Below, piece after piece: positions 35,302-44,399 of a DNA stretch of 64,000 nt. This DNA comes from Larkinella punicea (GTDB taxonomy: Bacteria; Bacteroidota; Bacteroidia; Cytophagales; Spirosomataceae): positions 124,001 to 188,000 of the forward strand of contig NZ_QOWE01000005.1 in assembly GCF_003334855.1 (NCBI RefSeq), written 5' to 3'. The notes under the pieces are model-generated. The model saw only the letters and a program-made list of their open reading frames with translations, was not told where the DNA came from and did no database searches. The translations under genes were made by a program, and so were the position numbers. The stretch's first letter is position 1; each line of letters begins with the position of its first letter.

Positions 35302-36222
35302 TCAAAACGTTCTCGCCAGATGAACCCCAACCCGGCTGTGGGCCTGTACCAATCCTTCGGAAATCCGCTGACTGACTGGTATCTGGGCATTCACTCCCAT
35401 CATCCAGTTCCCCCGGTAAATATCCAGTCCAACGGTTCCGGCCAGCATATACCCGCCCGTTTCCGCTACGATGCCGGCGTAATCCCGGTCTTTGTGCGCC
35501 AGTTCGCCGTAGAAACCCGCACTCGGCATGATCGCAACATCCAGCTTTTCCCATTGCTGCACATAAAAACCGGTGATGGAGCTATTGAGCCGGTTGCCAA
35601 ACCGGTAGTCGTTGGCATTCGTGCCGGTCAGACGGCCCGTTGCATCCGCATTCATCCCCCATTTGTCGATGCGCAGCGTATAAATGGCGTTGAAAACCGC
35701 ATCGTAAGCGCCGGTCCCTGCCTGAAAATTCGGATTAGCCACCTGCGCACCATCGTACTGGTTGTAGCGGTATTCGCCCGTCGCGAGCTTGGTGCCGCCA
35801 CCCACCAGCAGCGTTTGTTTCACCACCCGGCCACTGTCGCTCATCCGGGTTTTGTCGAGCAGTTTGTAATTGACCAAAACCGTCGCGTCGCCAATTCCCT
35901 GGTGTCGCCGGACGTCCGGCCCCTGAGTTTGCTTGTTGATCTGGTAAGGTAACATCGCCAGCACCTGAATCCGGGGATGGGGATAAAACCGTCCCCAGAG
36001 GTCGATGGCCCGGAATTCCTCCCGCGAATCGTAGATCGTTCCGGCGTGGTGAAGCGTCAGCCGGGTGTCGTAGCTTTGGGTGCGGTAGCGCAGACCCACG
36101 AAGTGCTTTTGAAATTGGGGCAATACGCCCAGATAAAAGCTGGAGCCGGAACACCCGCACACTTCACAGGCCGAGGCCAGAGTCGGACTAAGCAGGAAAA
36201 TCAGTAAAAAAAGCTTTTTCAT
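35302..36222 (-). CDS. Outer-membrane beta-barrel with CEVCGC motif (transporter-like)
   Basis: A 306-aa secreted protein, start ATG at 36222 chosen because it opens the signal peptide MKKLFLLIFLLSPTLAS; the longer frame from 36480 has no family support. Directly after the signal comes ACEVCGCSGSSFY, a cysteine cluster suited to binding a soft metal, followed by amphipathic strands (SFYLGVLPQFQKHFVGLRYRTQ) ending HLARTF, an outer-membrane barrel end. Bacteroidota members occur beside MbnP/diheme pairs. Element D lies in its upstream gap. Confidence 0.75.
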   Translation of the reverse strand: MKKLFLLIFLLSPTLASACEVCGCSGSSFYLGVLPQFQKHFVGLRYRTQSYDTRLTLHHAGTIYDSREEFRAIDLWGRFYPHPRIQVLAMLPYQINKQTQGPDVRRHQGIGDATVLVNYKLLDKTRMSDSGRVVKQTLLVGGGTKLATGEYRYNQYDGAQVANPNFQAGTGAYDAVFNAIYTLRIDKWGMNADATGRLTGTNANDYRFGNRLNSSITGFYVQQWEKLDVAIMPSAGFYGELAHKDRDYAGIVAETGGYMLAGTVGLDIYRGNWMMGVNAQIPVSQRISEGLVQAHSRVGVHLARTF

Positions 36223-36261
36223 AAAGTGGATTGTTAGAATACATTGACTAATCATCACAAG

Positions 36262-36360
36262 CCTTTCGTTATTGCCCCTAATCCCCTGAAGGGGACTTTT
36301 AGCATCCGGAGTAGCGCGCTTCCAAGTCCCCTTCAGGGGATTAGGGGCAATAACGAAAGG
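36262..36360. repeat. Long hairpin element D (37-bp perfect arms)
   Basis: Arms 36262-36298 and 36324-36360, loop 25 bp. Its loop carries the reverse complement of CCGGATGCTAA, and arms include GTCCCCTTCAGGGGAT-like sequence, so it is the opposite orientation of the A/C type. It sits 7 bp before the stop end of the following diheme gene. Confidence 0.85.
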
Positions 36361-36367
36361 CCTATAA

Positions 36368-37438
36368 TCAATTCGGAATAAACTGCCGATCGGTGATAAA
36401 CTGCTGATCGGTAAGTGTTTTGAGGAAAGCAATGATCTGCTTTTTCTCCGGTTCGGTGAGAGCAACTCCCAGAACACCACCGGTTTTCAGGCGCGAATCG
36501 AGCGTCGGGCTATCTTTCACACCCTGGCTGTAGTGATCCAGCACCTGCTCCAGCGACCAGAACCGCCCGTCGTGCATGTACGGCAACGAGCGTTCAATGT
36601 TGCGCAGACTGGGTACCAGAAACTTCAGCCGGTCGGTTTCTTTTTTAGTCCCCTCAAAACGCCCCTGATCGTTGATTTCACTGACCGGCAAACCGTTGTT
36701 GTGATACCTCTGATCCGTGAACAACTCGCCCTGGTGACAACCCGAACACTGCTTTTTGAACAGTGCAAGCCCCGCCAGTTCATCCGCCGATAAGTCACCG
36801 CCCGGTTCTTTCCGGACGTATTTGTCATACCGGGAATTGGCCGAAACCATCGTCAGCATAAACTGCGACAAGGCTTTGAGAAAGTTCTCCTGCGTAATCT
36901 GCCCGGTTCCGAACGCTTCTTTAAAACGCGCCGGATAGCTCGAACTCCGGCGCACCTTGTCCAGCACATTGCCCAGATGCTCGCCCATTTCCAGCGGATT
37001 CTGAATCGGGCTGATGGCCAATGTATCCAGATCCGTGATGCTGCCATCCCAGAAAAAAGCCGTGCTCCAGGCCACATTTTGCAGATTCCGCACGTTGCGG
37101 GTGCCAATTTTATCGTCGATGCCGTGGCTGAGCGAATGGTCGGCATGGGCAAAAGCCGAATACTGCTGGTGGCAAAACCCGCAGGCAATCCGGCCATCGC
37201 GCGAGAGCGCGCCATCGAAGAACAGCATCTTCCCCAATGCCACGCCTTTTTGGGTCATCGGATTTTTCGAGAAATCGTAAACCGGTTCGGGAAAATTCGC
37301 CGGTTTTCGCCAGTCATATGGCGTTGGGTCATACACGCCGGTGGCTTCCGGACCGGGATCTTTGCCCGATTGGCAGGCCATCACGATTCCCAAAAAGAGT
37401 ATACTGCTAATTAGTCCAAAAAATCGGTTTTCTATCAT
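36368..37438 (-). CDS. Diheme cytochrome c peroxidase/MauG-family lipoprotein (MbnH-like), copy 2
   Basis: A 356-aa lipoprotein (lipobox GIVMAC, Cys22) with haem motifs CGFCH at 86-90 and CSGCH at 231-235, and FFWDGS and YMHDGRF. It is close to copy 1 in arrangement: ATPYNW/PTPYDWRKPANF, then the SHGI.DKIGTRNV loop. Likely a protein-oxidising MbnH-like enzyme. It follows copy 3 by 29 bp; with two diheme genes and one MbnP variant in this sub-operon, division of labour is unclear. Confidence 0.82.
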   Translation of the reverse strand: MIENRFFGLISSILFLGIVMACQSGKDPGPEATGVYDPTPYDWRKPANFPEPVYDFSKNPMTQKGVALGKMLFFDGALSRDGRIACGFCHQQYSAFAHADHSLSHGIDDKIGTRNVRNLQNVAWSTAFFWDGSITDLDTLAISPIQNPLEMGEHLGNVLDKVRRSSSYPARFKEAFGTGQITQENFLKALSQFMLTMVSANSRYDKYVRKEPGGDLSADELAGLALFKKQCSGCHQGELFTDQRYHNNGLPVSEINDQGRFEGTKKETDRLKFLVPSLRNIERSLPYMHDGRFWSLEQVLDHYSQGVKDSPTLDSRLKTGGVLGVALTEPEKKQIIAFLKTLTDQQFITDRQFIPN

Positions 37439-37467
37439 CTTGCGAAAGCGAATCGGGTGCGTTTTCG

Positions 37468-38511
37468 TTAGGGCCGGTAAGCCCGGTTGGTGACAAATTG
37501 CGGGTCTGTCAACGTGTTCAGAAACGCCAGAAGCGCTTTTTTATCAGTGGTTGCCAACCTGAAACCGCCCGCTGGTAATCGGGCGTCCAGGGTCGGCGAT
37601 GTTTTAATTCGGTCTGAATAATGATCCAGCACATCCTCCAGCGTGTCCATGCGCCCATCGTGCATATACGGAGCCGTCAGGGCCACATTGCGCAGCGTGG
37701 GGGTGCGGTATTTTCCCCGGTCAGCCGGATCGAACTTCACCCGCTCCCGACCCAGTCCTTCGCCGTCGCCCTCGTCCGAAAAAACCAGGTCCAGGCCGTT
37801 GTTGTGGTATTGGTTATCCGTAAACAAGTCCGTTGCATGACAGCCCGCGCAGTGTTGCTGATATAGTTGATGCCCCCGTTGTTCTTCATCGCTGAGAACA
37901 CCGCCCTCCTTGCGAACCCACTGATCATACCGGGAATCGGCCGAAACCAGCGTCCGCTGAAACTGCGCCAGTGCCTTTGCAATCGTTGCGTAATGGATGG
38001 CTTCGCCGGGGAAAGCCTGCTCGAACTGGGTTTTGTAGGCCGGGACGGTTTTTAGGTAATTGGCTAAAACGACCAGATCGTGGCCCATTTCGTCGCGGTT
38101 TGTCAGTGGCCCCAACACCTGGGATTCCAGATTTTTAGAACCGCCATCCCAAAACAGGCCATTGGTTGCCCAGGCCAGATTCATCAAAACCGGGCTGTGC
38201 CGAAGCAAAGGCCGACCCGAAACGCCCAGCGCCGAAACCCGAACACCGTCGGAAAAAGCTTTGGCTGGATCGTGGCAGGAGGCACAGGACACTTTTCCGT
38301 TGGCAGAAAGTTGCGGATCGTAGAACAGTTGCCGACCCAGTTTCACCCCCGCCGTCGTCGCTGGATTATCCGACGACGACGGCAGTGGCGGAAAATTGGC
38401 GGGTTCCCGCACCAGCAGTGGCGTCTCGGGTGTCGGCACAGGATCGTCCGGCGGAGAACAGGCGACCATTCCCAGCGTTATCAATCCCGCAAAAATTCCC
38501 CGTCGATTCAT
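37468..38511 (-). CDS. Diheme cytochrome c peroxidase/MauG-family lipoprotein, copy 3
   Basis: A 347-aa lipoprotein (lipobox GMVAC, Cys18), haem sites CASCH at 76-80 and CAGCH at 221-225, YMHDGRM region. It is more divergent from the other two: the segment after the first haem reads DPAKAFSDGVRVSALGVSGRPLLRHSPVLMNLAW. Its ATG overlaps the stop of the MbnP-type gene upstream by one base (TAATG at 38511), so the two are translationally coupled and probably act as a pair. Confidence 0.85.
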   Translation of the reverse strand: MNRRGIFAGLITLGMVACSPPDDPVPTPETPLLVREPANFPPLPSSSDNPATTAGVKLGRQLFYDPQLSANGKVSCASCHDPAKAFSDGVRVSALGVSGRPLLRHSPVLMNLAWATNGLFWDGGSKNLESQVLGPLTNRDEMGHDLVVLANYLKTVPAYKTQFEQAFPGEAIHYATIAKALAQFQRTLVSADSRYDQWVRKEGGVLSDEEQRGHQLYQQHCAGCHATDLFTDNQYHNNGLDLVFSDEGDGEGLGRERVKFDPADRGKYRTPTLRNVALTAPYMHDGRMDTLEDVLDHYSDRIKTSPTLDARLPAGGFRLATTDKKALLAFLNTLTDPQFVTNRAYRP

Positions 38512-39344
38512 TATTGACTAATGCGGGCGGTTTTGGCATTTACGAACGAAACCGGGTAGTTTCCGGCGAGTTTGCTCATCATGCTGGCCGTTCCGGCATT
38601 GATGTGGTAAGTTTTGTCGGTCGTGTTCAGTTTGGCATCCCGGGCAATCACAATACCGTCCAGAACCTTGGCAACATCAGCCTGCAACGTCATCTGCCCT
38701 TTCATCGAACCGTCGACAACCAGTGGCGTGGCAAACGTCTGCGAGATAGTTTTGTAATTGACGTTCGTACCGGTTTCCAGCAGGAAAGGGCTGGCGGCTC
38801 CGGCCACGTCAACGGTTCCGCCCAGTTTGGTGAAGATGTAGCTGGTGTGCCACATCCAGCTCACATTCGTCATGTTTTGCAGGATATTCAGCTCGCCAGC
38901 GGCCAGGGTCAGGTTGTCGTTGTATTTGGGATCGACGCCGATGCCAAACTTGACACCGGTATATTCCCCCGCCGGAACACCCGTCAGGTTCACCACCTCC
39001 CGTTTGCCGGCTGTCAGGGTAAACGTACCATCCTGAATGGCTTCATCCTTCCCCAGATACTGCATGAGGTAATAGGAATTCGGCACTTCATACACGGAAC
39101 CGTCTTTTTTGGTCAGTTCCACTTTGCTAACCCAAAACCGGAGCTGATCGAAGGTTACTTTTTCGTTTCCGGCCGTAGTGTAGGCCTTGCCCAATTCAAA
39201 CGCTGCGGAGCCATACAGGGCTTCGATTTTCAAATCGACCGCCCCGGAGCCAGCCGGTTCCGGGGTCGTGGTGGACGAATCATTGGTGCAGGCCATAAAA
39301 AGCACAGCCACACTGACTATCAGAGATAAAGAACGGAAGTTCAT
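38511..39344 (-). CDS. MbnP-family lipoprotein, divergent copy 2
   Basis: A 277-aa lipoprotein (LFMAC, Cys19). It follows the MbnP pattern loosely: VDLKIEALYGSAAFELGKAYTTAGNEKVTFDQLRFWVSK, FTLTAGKREVVNLTGVPAGEY, and NVSWMWHTSYIF with Trp163 and Trp165. Compared with copies 1 and 3 the central WDWNSGYI box is WMWHTSYI, so the metal site may differ. Coupled by a one-base overlap to the divergent diheme gene 37468-38511, which likely is its oxidase. Confidence 0.75.
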   Translation of the reverse strand: MNFRSLSLIVSVAVLFMACTNDSSTTTPEPAGSGAVDLKIEALYGSAAFELGKAYTTAGNEKVTFDQLRFWVSKVELTKKDGSVYEVPNSYYLMQYLGKDEAIQDGTFTLTAGKREVVNLTGVPAGEYTGVKFGIGVDPKYNDNLTLAAGELNILQNMTNVSWMWHTSYIFTKLGGTVDVAGAASPFLLETGTNVNYKTISQTFATPLVVDGSMKGQMTLQADVAKVLDGIVIARDAKLNTTDKTYHINAGTASMMSKLAGNYPVSFVNAKTARISQ

Positions 39345-39531
39345 ACGAAATTCGAATAAGGATTAAAAAGTGCTGATTTGGAGTAAACGAAAGGAATTGA
39401 AGCAAAACCGGCGGGTCATCATCTTCCCGGCAACGTAAAAAAGTTGCTGGAAGAGCAGGCAGACTCTTTCTGAGTAACCGAAAGAAAACGATTAGCTGGT
39501 TTGTGAAAATATGCCGGTTTGCTTCGGAATG

Positions 39532-39912
39532 TTACAGACGGGGCGGCTGTAGTAAATCAGCGAGGGGAGCCGAATAGGCTGGTAATTGATAACTAAACGT
39601 AACTTTTGTGGGCAAAACCGTCAACTCCGGCAGGAAATCGAACCGGAGGAAAGGGGGCGTGTATAGCTGAAGGACAGGTATATTCTGTACCCGTTCGGTG
39701 GTCTGTTGATCCTGTTTTTCCTGTTGTGCCTTCAACCGCCGGGCCAGATAGCATTGTCCGTCGCAATGAAGCTCCGGCCGATCCCGGTTTTCGCACAGCA
39801 CCCGGGCAATGTACTCCTTGTTGAGCTGGAAATACGCAATCGTTCCCCACTGACTGAATGTCGGCAGCAGAACGGCGCATAACCAGCTATACAAAAGGAG
39901 ATTTCGGATCAT
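39532..39912 (-). CDS. Small cysteine-rich secreted protein, paralogue 1
   Basis: A 126-aa protein: N-terminal helix (MIRNLLLYSWLCAVLLPTFSQW) then CENRDRPELHCDGQCYLARRLKAQQEKQDQ, which holds three cysteines and one histidine spaced like a small metal site, and a proline-rich tail. The sister at 44443-44817 shares the SQWGTIAYxxxNxxYIAxVLCENR and HCDGQC blocks. Role unknown; a periplasmic metal or haem-handling accessory to the locus is the best guess. It follows the MbnP gene by 15 bp. Confidence 0.75.
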   Translation of the reverse strand: MIRNLLLYSWLCAVLLPTFSQWGTIAYFQLNKEYIARVLCENRDRPELHCDGQCYLARRLKAQQEKQDQQTTERVQNIPVLQLYTPPFLRFDFLPELTVLPTKVTFSYQLPAYSAPLADLLQPPRL

Positions 39913-39927
39913 ACTTGTACCAAATAC

Positions 39928-40734
39928 TTAATCAACCTGAACCGTACCGATGCTGAACATCGTGGCGTAATTATTCGCAACATTTTTCGAAGAATCCGAT
40001 ACCATAATCGTCGGTAAAGCCGCAATGCTGAGCGGCTTTACCCCGTCGAACACCTTCAGCACATCCGCCTTTATCTGAATACCGGTTTTTCCATTGACAA
40101 TCACGTGGGCGGGCTGCGTACCCAGGGCTAACTGAATGGTTTTGAGATTATTGACGGTTTTGGTTTGGTACCCACCGAACAAGCCGATGTGGTAGACAAA
40201 ATTCCGTTTTCCCGTCGCATCGACCGGCGCTTTGGCCGACGTTCCTTCCAGTTTCAGGAAAATATAACCCGAATTCCAGTCCCAATACATCCCGGCAGCC
40301 GCACCACCGGGGTCGAGTGCGCCGGTTCGTTTCCCGATATCCATCGTATTCCGCAGACTATCCACGCCCACCACAAAGTTGATGCTGGTGTAGTCGCCCA
40401 CCGGAACGTTGCGGAGCAGAACCGTCCGGGAGGCCGGGTTGCTCTGCGACGTCAAAAAATAACTGCTGTCCTGCGGAACGACGTATTCCGACCCATCGGC
40501 TTTTTTTAGCTTGATGTTGCTGATGAAATACGTAAACCGGGACACGGTAAACGGTTCTCCGCTGCCGTTGATGTAGGTCGTTGAATCCAGTTTCAATTCC
40601 TGCGCACCGACTACGTTATCAAATCTCAGTTGAACCGTTCCGTATTCCGGTTCCAGGGGGTCATTGTGGCAGGCAACCAGAACGGTCAAAAAGAGAAATA
40701 AACTCATACCGGAAGCGAGAAAGGTGTTTTTCAT
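39928..40734 (-). CDS. MbnP-family lipoprotein, copy 3
   Basis: A 268-aa lipoprotein (TVLVAC, Cys22). Very like copy 1: TVQLRFDNVVG, YFISNIKLKKADGSEYVVPQDSSYFL, and GMYWDWNSGYIFLKLEGTSAKAP with Trp151 and Trp153. The ATG at 40734 gives a signal peptide directly; the ATG-type opening at 40761 would overlap the upstream gene. Predicted copper-binding protein. Its diheme partner is probably one of the locus's peroxidases, none of which is adjacent. Confidence 0.85.
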   Translation of the reverse strand: MKNTFLASGMSLFLFLTVLVACHNDPLEPEYGTVQLRFDNVVGAQELKLDSTTYINGSGEPFTVSRFTYFISNIKLKKADGSEYVVPQDSSYFLTSQSNPASRTVLLRNVPVGDYTSINFVVGVDSLRNTMDIGKRTGALDPGGAAAGMYWDWNSGYIFLKLEGTSAKAPVDATGKRNFVYHIGLFGGYQTKTVNNLKTIQLALGTQPAHVIVNGKTGIQIKADVLKVFDGVKPLSIAALPTIMVSDSSKNVANNYATMFSIGTVQVD

Positions 40735-40747
40735 ACTGAACGTTGCA

Positions 40748-41944
40748 TTACATTGATTCAATCCATCTACTTACGATAACGCTGTTTTGCTGGTCTTTCT
40801 TCTGTTCATAGGCGACTAAAAGACCTTTTTTTGTGGCCAGAACCACCGGAAAAGCCGCATTGACATCGGTTGGCGTAAGGTAGGTGATGGGGGAAGCCGT
40901 GCCGCCGGACACCTTCCGCATCCCGATTCGGGAGATAAACCGACTTTCGCCAGCCGCATTTTTCACCTCCATCGACTCGTCCCAAACCCAGATCAGTTGC
41001 CCGTTGAGCGACGCGATCTGCGGATGTTTCGTTCGCACGGAGACGATCCCCGAAACCAGTTGCGTTGCTCCCAGCCGGGCCAGCTTGATACCAGGTGTTT
41101 TTTCTCCCCCCGAAAACCAGGTCACGAACAGCTCATTGCCAACCTGTGCCACATCGGGGCCGGTATGCGGGCAGGCGTTCACTTTCCACTGATCATCATA
41201 CACCACTTTCGGGCTGGTAAAGGTACGGCCGCCATCGGTCGAAACCGCGTGGCTGATGTCGCGCGCACCGTTGTCCAACAAATCCCGGTAGGCGATGTGA
41301 ATCTGGTTTTTCGTGTCGATAAAGACGTTGGTGCGGCAGCACTGGCAGGCATTGTCGTCCACCAGCACCTCTTTCCCAAAACCGCCACCCGGCACCGTTT
41401 GGGCGAATTTTACGGTTCGGCCTTCCTTGTTGGCGGTTTTTTCGTCGAGCCACGCAATTCCGATTTCGCCGTTGGGCAGGCGGTTCAGGTTGCTGAACGA
41501 ATGGCCTTTCCCCGGCGTGGTATCGCGGTGAACGGCTTTGGGTTCGGTCCAGGTTTGGCCGCCGTCTGCCGAGGTAACGTACAGCACATCACCGGCGCGG
41601 GGAGCTTCGGCGGTTGGTCGGGACACTTCGAAGGTCGCCAGCACGGTTCCGTCTTTTTTAAACGCCACTTTGGGCATTCCTTCGGCGTGGGTCGAAAAAA
41701 CCGCCGGCGACTTGATCCGGATTTTCTCACCGAACGTCCGCCCGCCGTCGTCCGACACGGAATAGTAAAAAGCGACTTTTTCGCCTTCTTTTTCCGTCCA
41801 GCTCAACACCGGGTGATTCCGGTGGTCGGTGGTCAGCCGGGGCGTCGATCCCACAAACTGGGGATTCGAAAGCCGGATTTCTTTGGCGGGTCGCTCGGCA
41901 AATCCAAACAGTAGAATTGCGGCAATCAGGATGCTGTTTTTCAT
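40748..41944 (-). CDS. Secreted BNR-repeat beta-propeller with CxCC motif
   Basis: A 398-aa secreted protein (start ATG at 41944; the codon at 41950 is TTG). Three Asp-box repeats, SDDGGRTF, SADGGQTW and STDGGRTF, define a sialidase-type propeller and databases often call it exo-alpha-sialidase. Sialidase catalytic residues are not evident. Instead it has ACQCCRTN with Cys200, Cys202 and Cys203, and ACPHTGPD with Cys258 and His260, a conserved cysteine/histidine set that could bind copper. It lies 24 bp after the TonB receptor and 13 bp before an MbnP gene, so a metal role is more likely than glycosidase activity. Confidence 0.75.
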   Translation of the reverse strand: MKNSILIAAILLFGFAERPAKEIRLSNPQFVGSTPRLTTDHRNHPVLSWTEKEGEKVAFYYSVSDDGGRTFGEKIRIKSPAVFSTHAEGMPKVAFKKDGTVLATFEVSRPTAEAPRAGDVLYVTSADGGQTWTEPKAVHRDTTPGKGHSFSNLNRLPNGEIGIAWLDEKTANKEGRTVKFAQTVPGGGFGKEVLVDDNACQCCRTNVFIDTKNQIHIAYRDLLDNGARDISHAVSTDGGRTFTSPKVVYDDQWKVNACPHTGPDVAQVGNELFVTWFSGGEKTPGIKLARLGATQLVSGIVSVRTKHPQIASLNGQLIWVWDESMEVKNAAGESRFISRIGMRKVSGGTASPITYLTPTDVNAAFPVVLATKKGLLVAYEQKKDQQNSVIVSRWIESM

Positions 41945-41968
41945 GGTCAATACGGTATGCAGTTTAGG

Positions 41969-44332
41969 TCACTTTGAAAAATTATACTGAATCCCGCCCA
42001 CCAGCGTCCGGGGTGCTGCGGGCGTATAGGTAGTTCGGTCGGTGGCGTTGTTGCCGCGCGTGGCCGAGGTCGCGTAAAGTTCGTCAGTGGCATTCATCAG
42101 ATTGGCAAATACCTCAAACCGCCGGAAGGCATACCCCGCCCGCAGGTTGATGACGCTGACACCCCGACCACCGAACGCGCCCCGGTCGTCATACGAAACC
42201 GTGTTGATCTGGTTCTGGTACCAGGAACTGATGCGTTGCCATTCCGCCGACATCCGCAACCCTTTGGCCCAGCGTGGTTTATACGTCAGTTCGGTGTTGG
42301 CCACCCAGCGCGGGGCCTGCGGCATATCGAAGCCGTTCACGTTTTTTACAGCATCGGAAGCCCGCGTACTCAAGGCAAAATCGACAAACCGGTGGACGGC
42401 ATTGGTCCCGCCAAACCGGAAAAACCACTCGCCCGACGGACGATACGTGAGGCTGTATTCAATGCCCCGGTGCAGCGTTTTTCCCGCCGACTGGTAGTCC
42501 GTGCTGTTGTCGGGCTGGCGAATGTTGAGCAGTTCGTTGCGGCCCTCCATCTGGTAAACCGCCACGTCGATGTACATTTTCCGGTTGAGCAGCGACGCCC
42601 AGCCGCCGACTTCGTAGTTGTTGAAATACGCCGGTTGGAGGTTGTAATAAAAGGGAGAATCACCCGGCTGGACGTTGACACGTTTGGTAAAAATCGACGT
42701 CAGACCCGGCGGTGAAAAGCCTTTGCTGTAGTTGGCATACAAACCCCGGTCGCGGCCCAGGTCGTAGGTCAACCCCACTTTGGGCGTAAACTGGCGGTAG
42801 GCTTTTCGCCCGGTACTCTGGTCGAGGTAATTGTCATAATCGAACGCCATCTGGTCAAACCGCCCACCGAGCGAAATCCGCAGGGCAGACCAGGGATTCA
42901 GGTCGAGTTGGGCGTAAATGGCCGAGTTGTGCATGTCGGCTGCGTAATCGGCCAGCAGCAAATCGGGCCGTTCTTTCACCAGTTTATACTGTTCCACCGA
43001 TTTTTTGTCGGGTCGAAGCTGGACTTCCAGTTCAATCTGGTAGGCGTTATAGGTCGTTGGCGACGCATCGTAGGTCAGCCCGGCCATCACCCGTCCGTTC
43101 CAGAACGGCAGCTTCTGGCTGTGCTGGGCAATGAAGCCATAACTGCGAAAGGCATTGACGTTGATCTGGCCTGTCGCTTTGGTTGCGCCACTCGTCCAGC
43201 GAATGCCGTAACTCGGGTTCTGGCCAATCGAATTGTCGCGGTAAAAAGCCGTCAGGTAACTATCGGAGCCGTTTTTCCACTGGTGATCGAGCGTCAGCCG
43301 CGAGCGGATTGCCTTCACTTTCCGGTACGTAAAATCCGAGGTCGAGGTGTATTGCCGGTTGTAAAAAGCAACGCTGTCGACGCTGCCACCCGTTTGCGAA
43401 TTGTAGTCGTTGTACGAAAAAGTACCCGTCAGTTTGGTCCGACCCGTAAACGCGTATTCGGCGCGGCCATTGAACGACACTTTGTCGTAGTCGGAGCGGG
43501 ATTGCCAGCTATTCCGCTGCCGGGCAAAAAAACCGCCCGCATAGACGCCCAGTTTTTTGGTCAACATCCCGCCCCCGCCATACTGCACCCGGCCATAGCC
43601 CCACTGATCGCCCTGAATGCCCACCCGAAACGTCGGGACGGCGGTGGGTCGTTGCGTGATAAAATTGATGGCGCCCCCCACGGCTTCCGGTCCGTAGAGC
43701 GACGAAGCCGGACCTTTTACAATTTCTACCGAGCTGACGGTGAAGACGTTCATTTCAATCAGCGCATTGTGGTTGAAAACACCCATCGGCCGGATCGGAA
43801 CACCGTCTTCGAGGTAGAGAAAGTAGGCGCTGGTGCCAAACGGCTGACGAATGCCCATGCCGTGTTGTTCGTTGTTGTAATTCAGCATCACCACACCCGG
43901 CGTTTTGTTGATGAGTTCGGCCAGCAAAGTCGGCTTGGTTTCGGCGATCAACGTGGGCGAAAGCCGGGAAATGGCGACCGGCGCTTCGGTCCGTTTCTGG
44001 GCTTCGCGGTTGGCGGTCACGACAATCGTTTGCAGATTTTCGACGGCGGGCGCCAGGGCAATACGCAGCGGTTTTTCGGAGGTCGTTACCTCCTGCGATT
44101 GAAAGCCAATGGCCGAAATCAGCAGCTTTTCCGTGGCAGAATGGAAAGAAAACTGACCGTTGGCATTCGTCAGCGTGCCGGTTTTGCGGTCTTCCGAAGA
44201 GATGGAGACGCCCGCCAGGGGCTCTTTGGTTTGGGCATCGAAAATGGTGCCCTGAATAAGGGATTGGGCGTATAGCCCGAATGGCGCCAAAGTCACGAAA
44301 ACCGTGACCACGAGCCGGTATAAAAAAGTCAT
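41969..44332 (-). CDS. TonB-dependent outer membrane receptor
   Basis: A 787-aa receptor with signal peptide ending GLYAQ, a carboxypeptidase-regulatory-like domain (GTIFDAQTKEPLAGVSISSEDRKTGTLTNANGQ), TonB-box/plug region with IVVTANREAQKRTEAPVAISRLSPT and LYGPEAVGGAINFITQRPT, and a 22-strand barrel with C-terminal TLVGGIQYNFSK. Size and plug resemble siderophore or metal-complex receptors rather than SusC. As the first long gene of the MbnP/MauG cluster it may import a copper complex (inference). Confidence 0.88.
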   Translation of the reverse strand: MTFLYRLVVTVFVTLAPFGLYAQSLIQGTIFDAQTKEPLAGVSISSEDRKTGTLTNANGQFSFHSATEKLLISAIGFQSQEVTTSEKPLRIALAPAVENLQTIVVTANREAQKRTEAPVAISRLSPTLIAETKPTLLAELINKTPGVVMLNYNNEQHGMGIRQPFGTSAYFLYLEDGVPIRPMGVFNHNALIEMNVFTVSSVEIVKGPASSLYGPEAVGGAINFITQRPTAVPTFRVGIQGDQWGYGRVQYGGGGMLTKKLGVYAGGFFARQRNSWQSRSDYDKVSFNGRAEYAFTGRTKLTGTFSYNDYNSQTGGSVDSVAFYNRQYTSTSDFTYRKVKAIRSRLTLDHQWKNGSDSYLTAFYRDNSIGQNPSYGIRWTSGATKATGQINVNAFRSYGFIAQHSQKLPFWNGRVMAGLTYDASPTTYNAYQIELEVQLRPDKKSVEQYKLVKERPDLLLADYAADMHNSAIYAQLDLNPWSALRISLGGRFDQMAFDYDNYLDQSTGRKAYRQFTPKVGLTYDLGRDRGLYANYSKGFSPPGLTSIFTKRVNVQPGDSPFYYNLQPAYFNNYEVGGWASLLNRKMYIDVAVYQMEGRNELLNIRQPDNSTDYQSAGKTLHRGIEYSLTYRPSGEWFFRFGGTNAVHRFVDFALSTRASDAVKNVNGFDMPQAPRWVANTELTYKPRWAKGLRMSAEWQRISSWYQNQINTVSYDDRGAFGGRGVSVINLRAGYAFRRFEVFANLMNATDELYATSATRGNNATDRTTYTPAAPRTLVGGIQYNFSK

Positions 44333-44365
44333 GAAGTTGCTTCGGTTTGATGAAATTGACGAGCA

Positions 44366-44390
44366 AACCGATGGAAGCCTTCCATCGGTT
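44366..44390. repeat. Short perfect hairpin upstream of the TonB receptor
   Basis: Arms AACCGATGGAA and TTCCATCGGTT of 11 bp, loop GCC. It lies in the leader between the small Cys-rich gene and the receptor; the next hairpin starts 10 bp away. Confidence 0.6.
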
Positions 44391-44399
44391 AAACCGGGA

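Noticed and set aside
35302-36480. Long N-terminal extension of the CEVCGC barrel protein
   Set aside because: The extension runs across hairpin element D and puts the signal peptide 86 residues inside; the ATG at 36222 is a clean start.
38166-39329. 387-codon plus-strand frame across a diheme gene and an MbnP gene
   Set aside because: It crosses two well-supported minus-strand genes that are coupled by TAATG; its product resembles nothing known.
42908-44275. 455-codon plus-strand frame opposite the TonB receptor
   Set aside because: Antisense shadow of a complete receptor; no start context, no family features.
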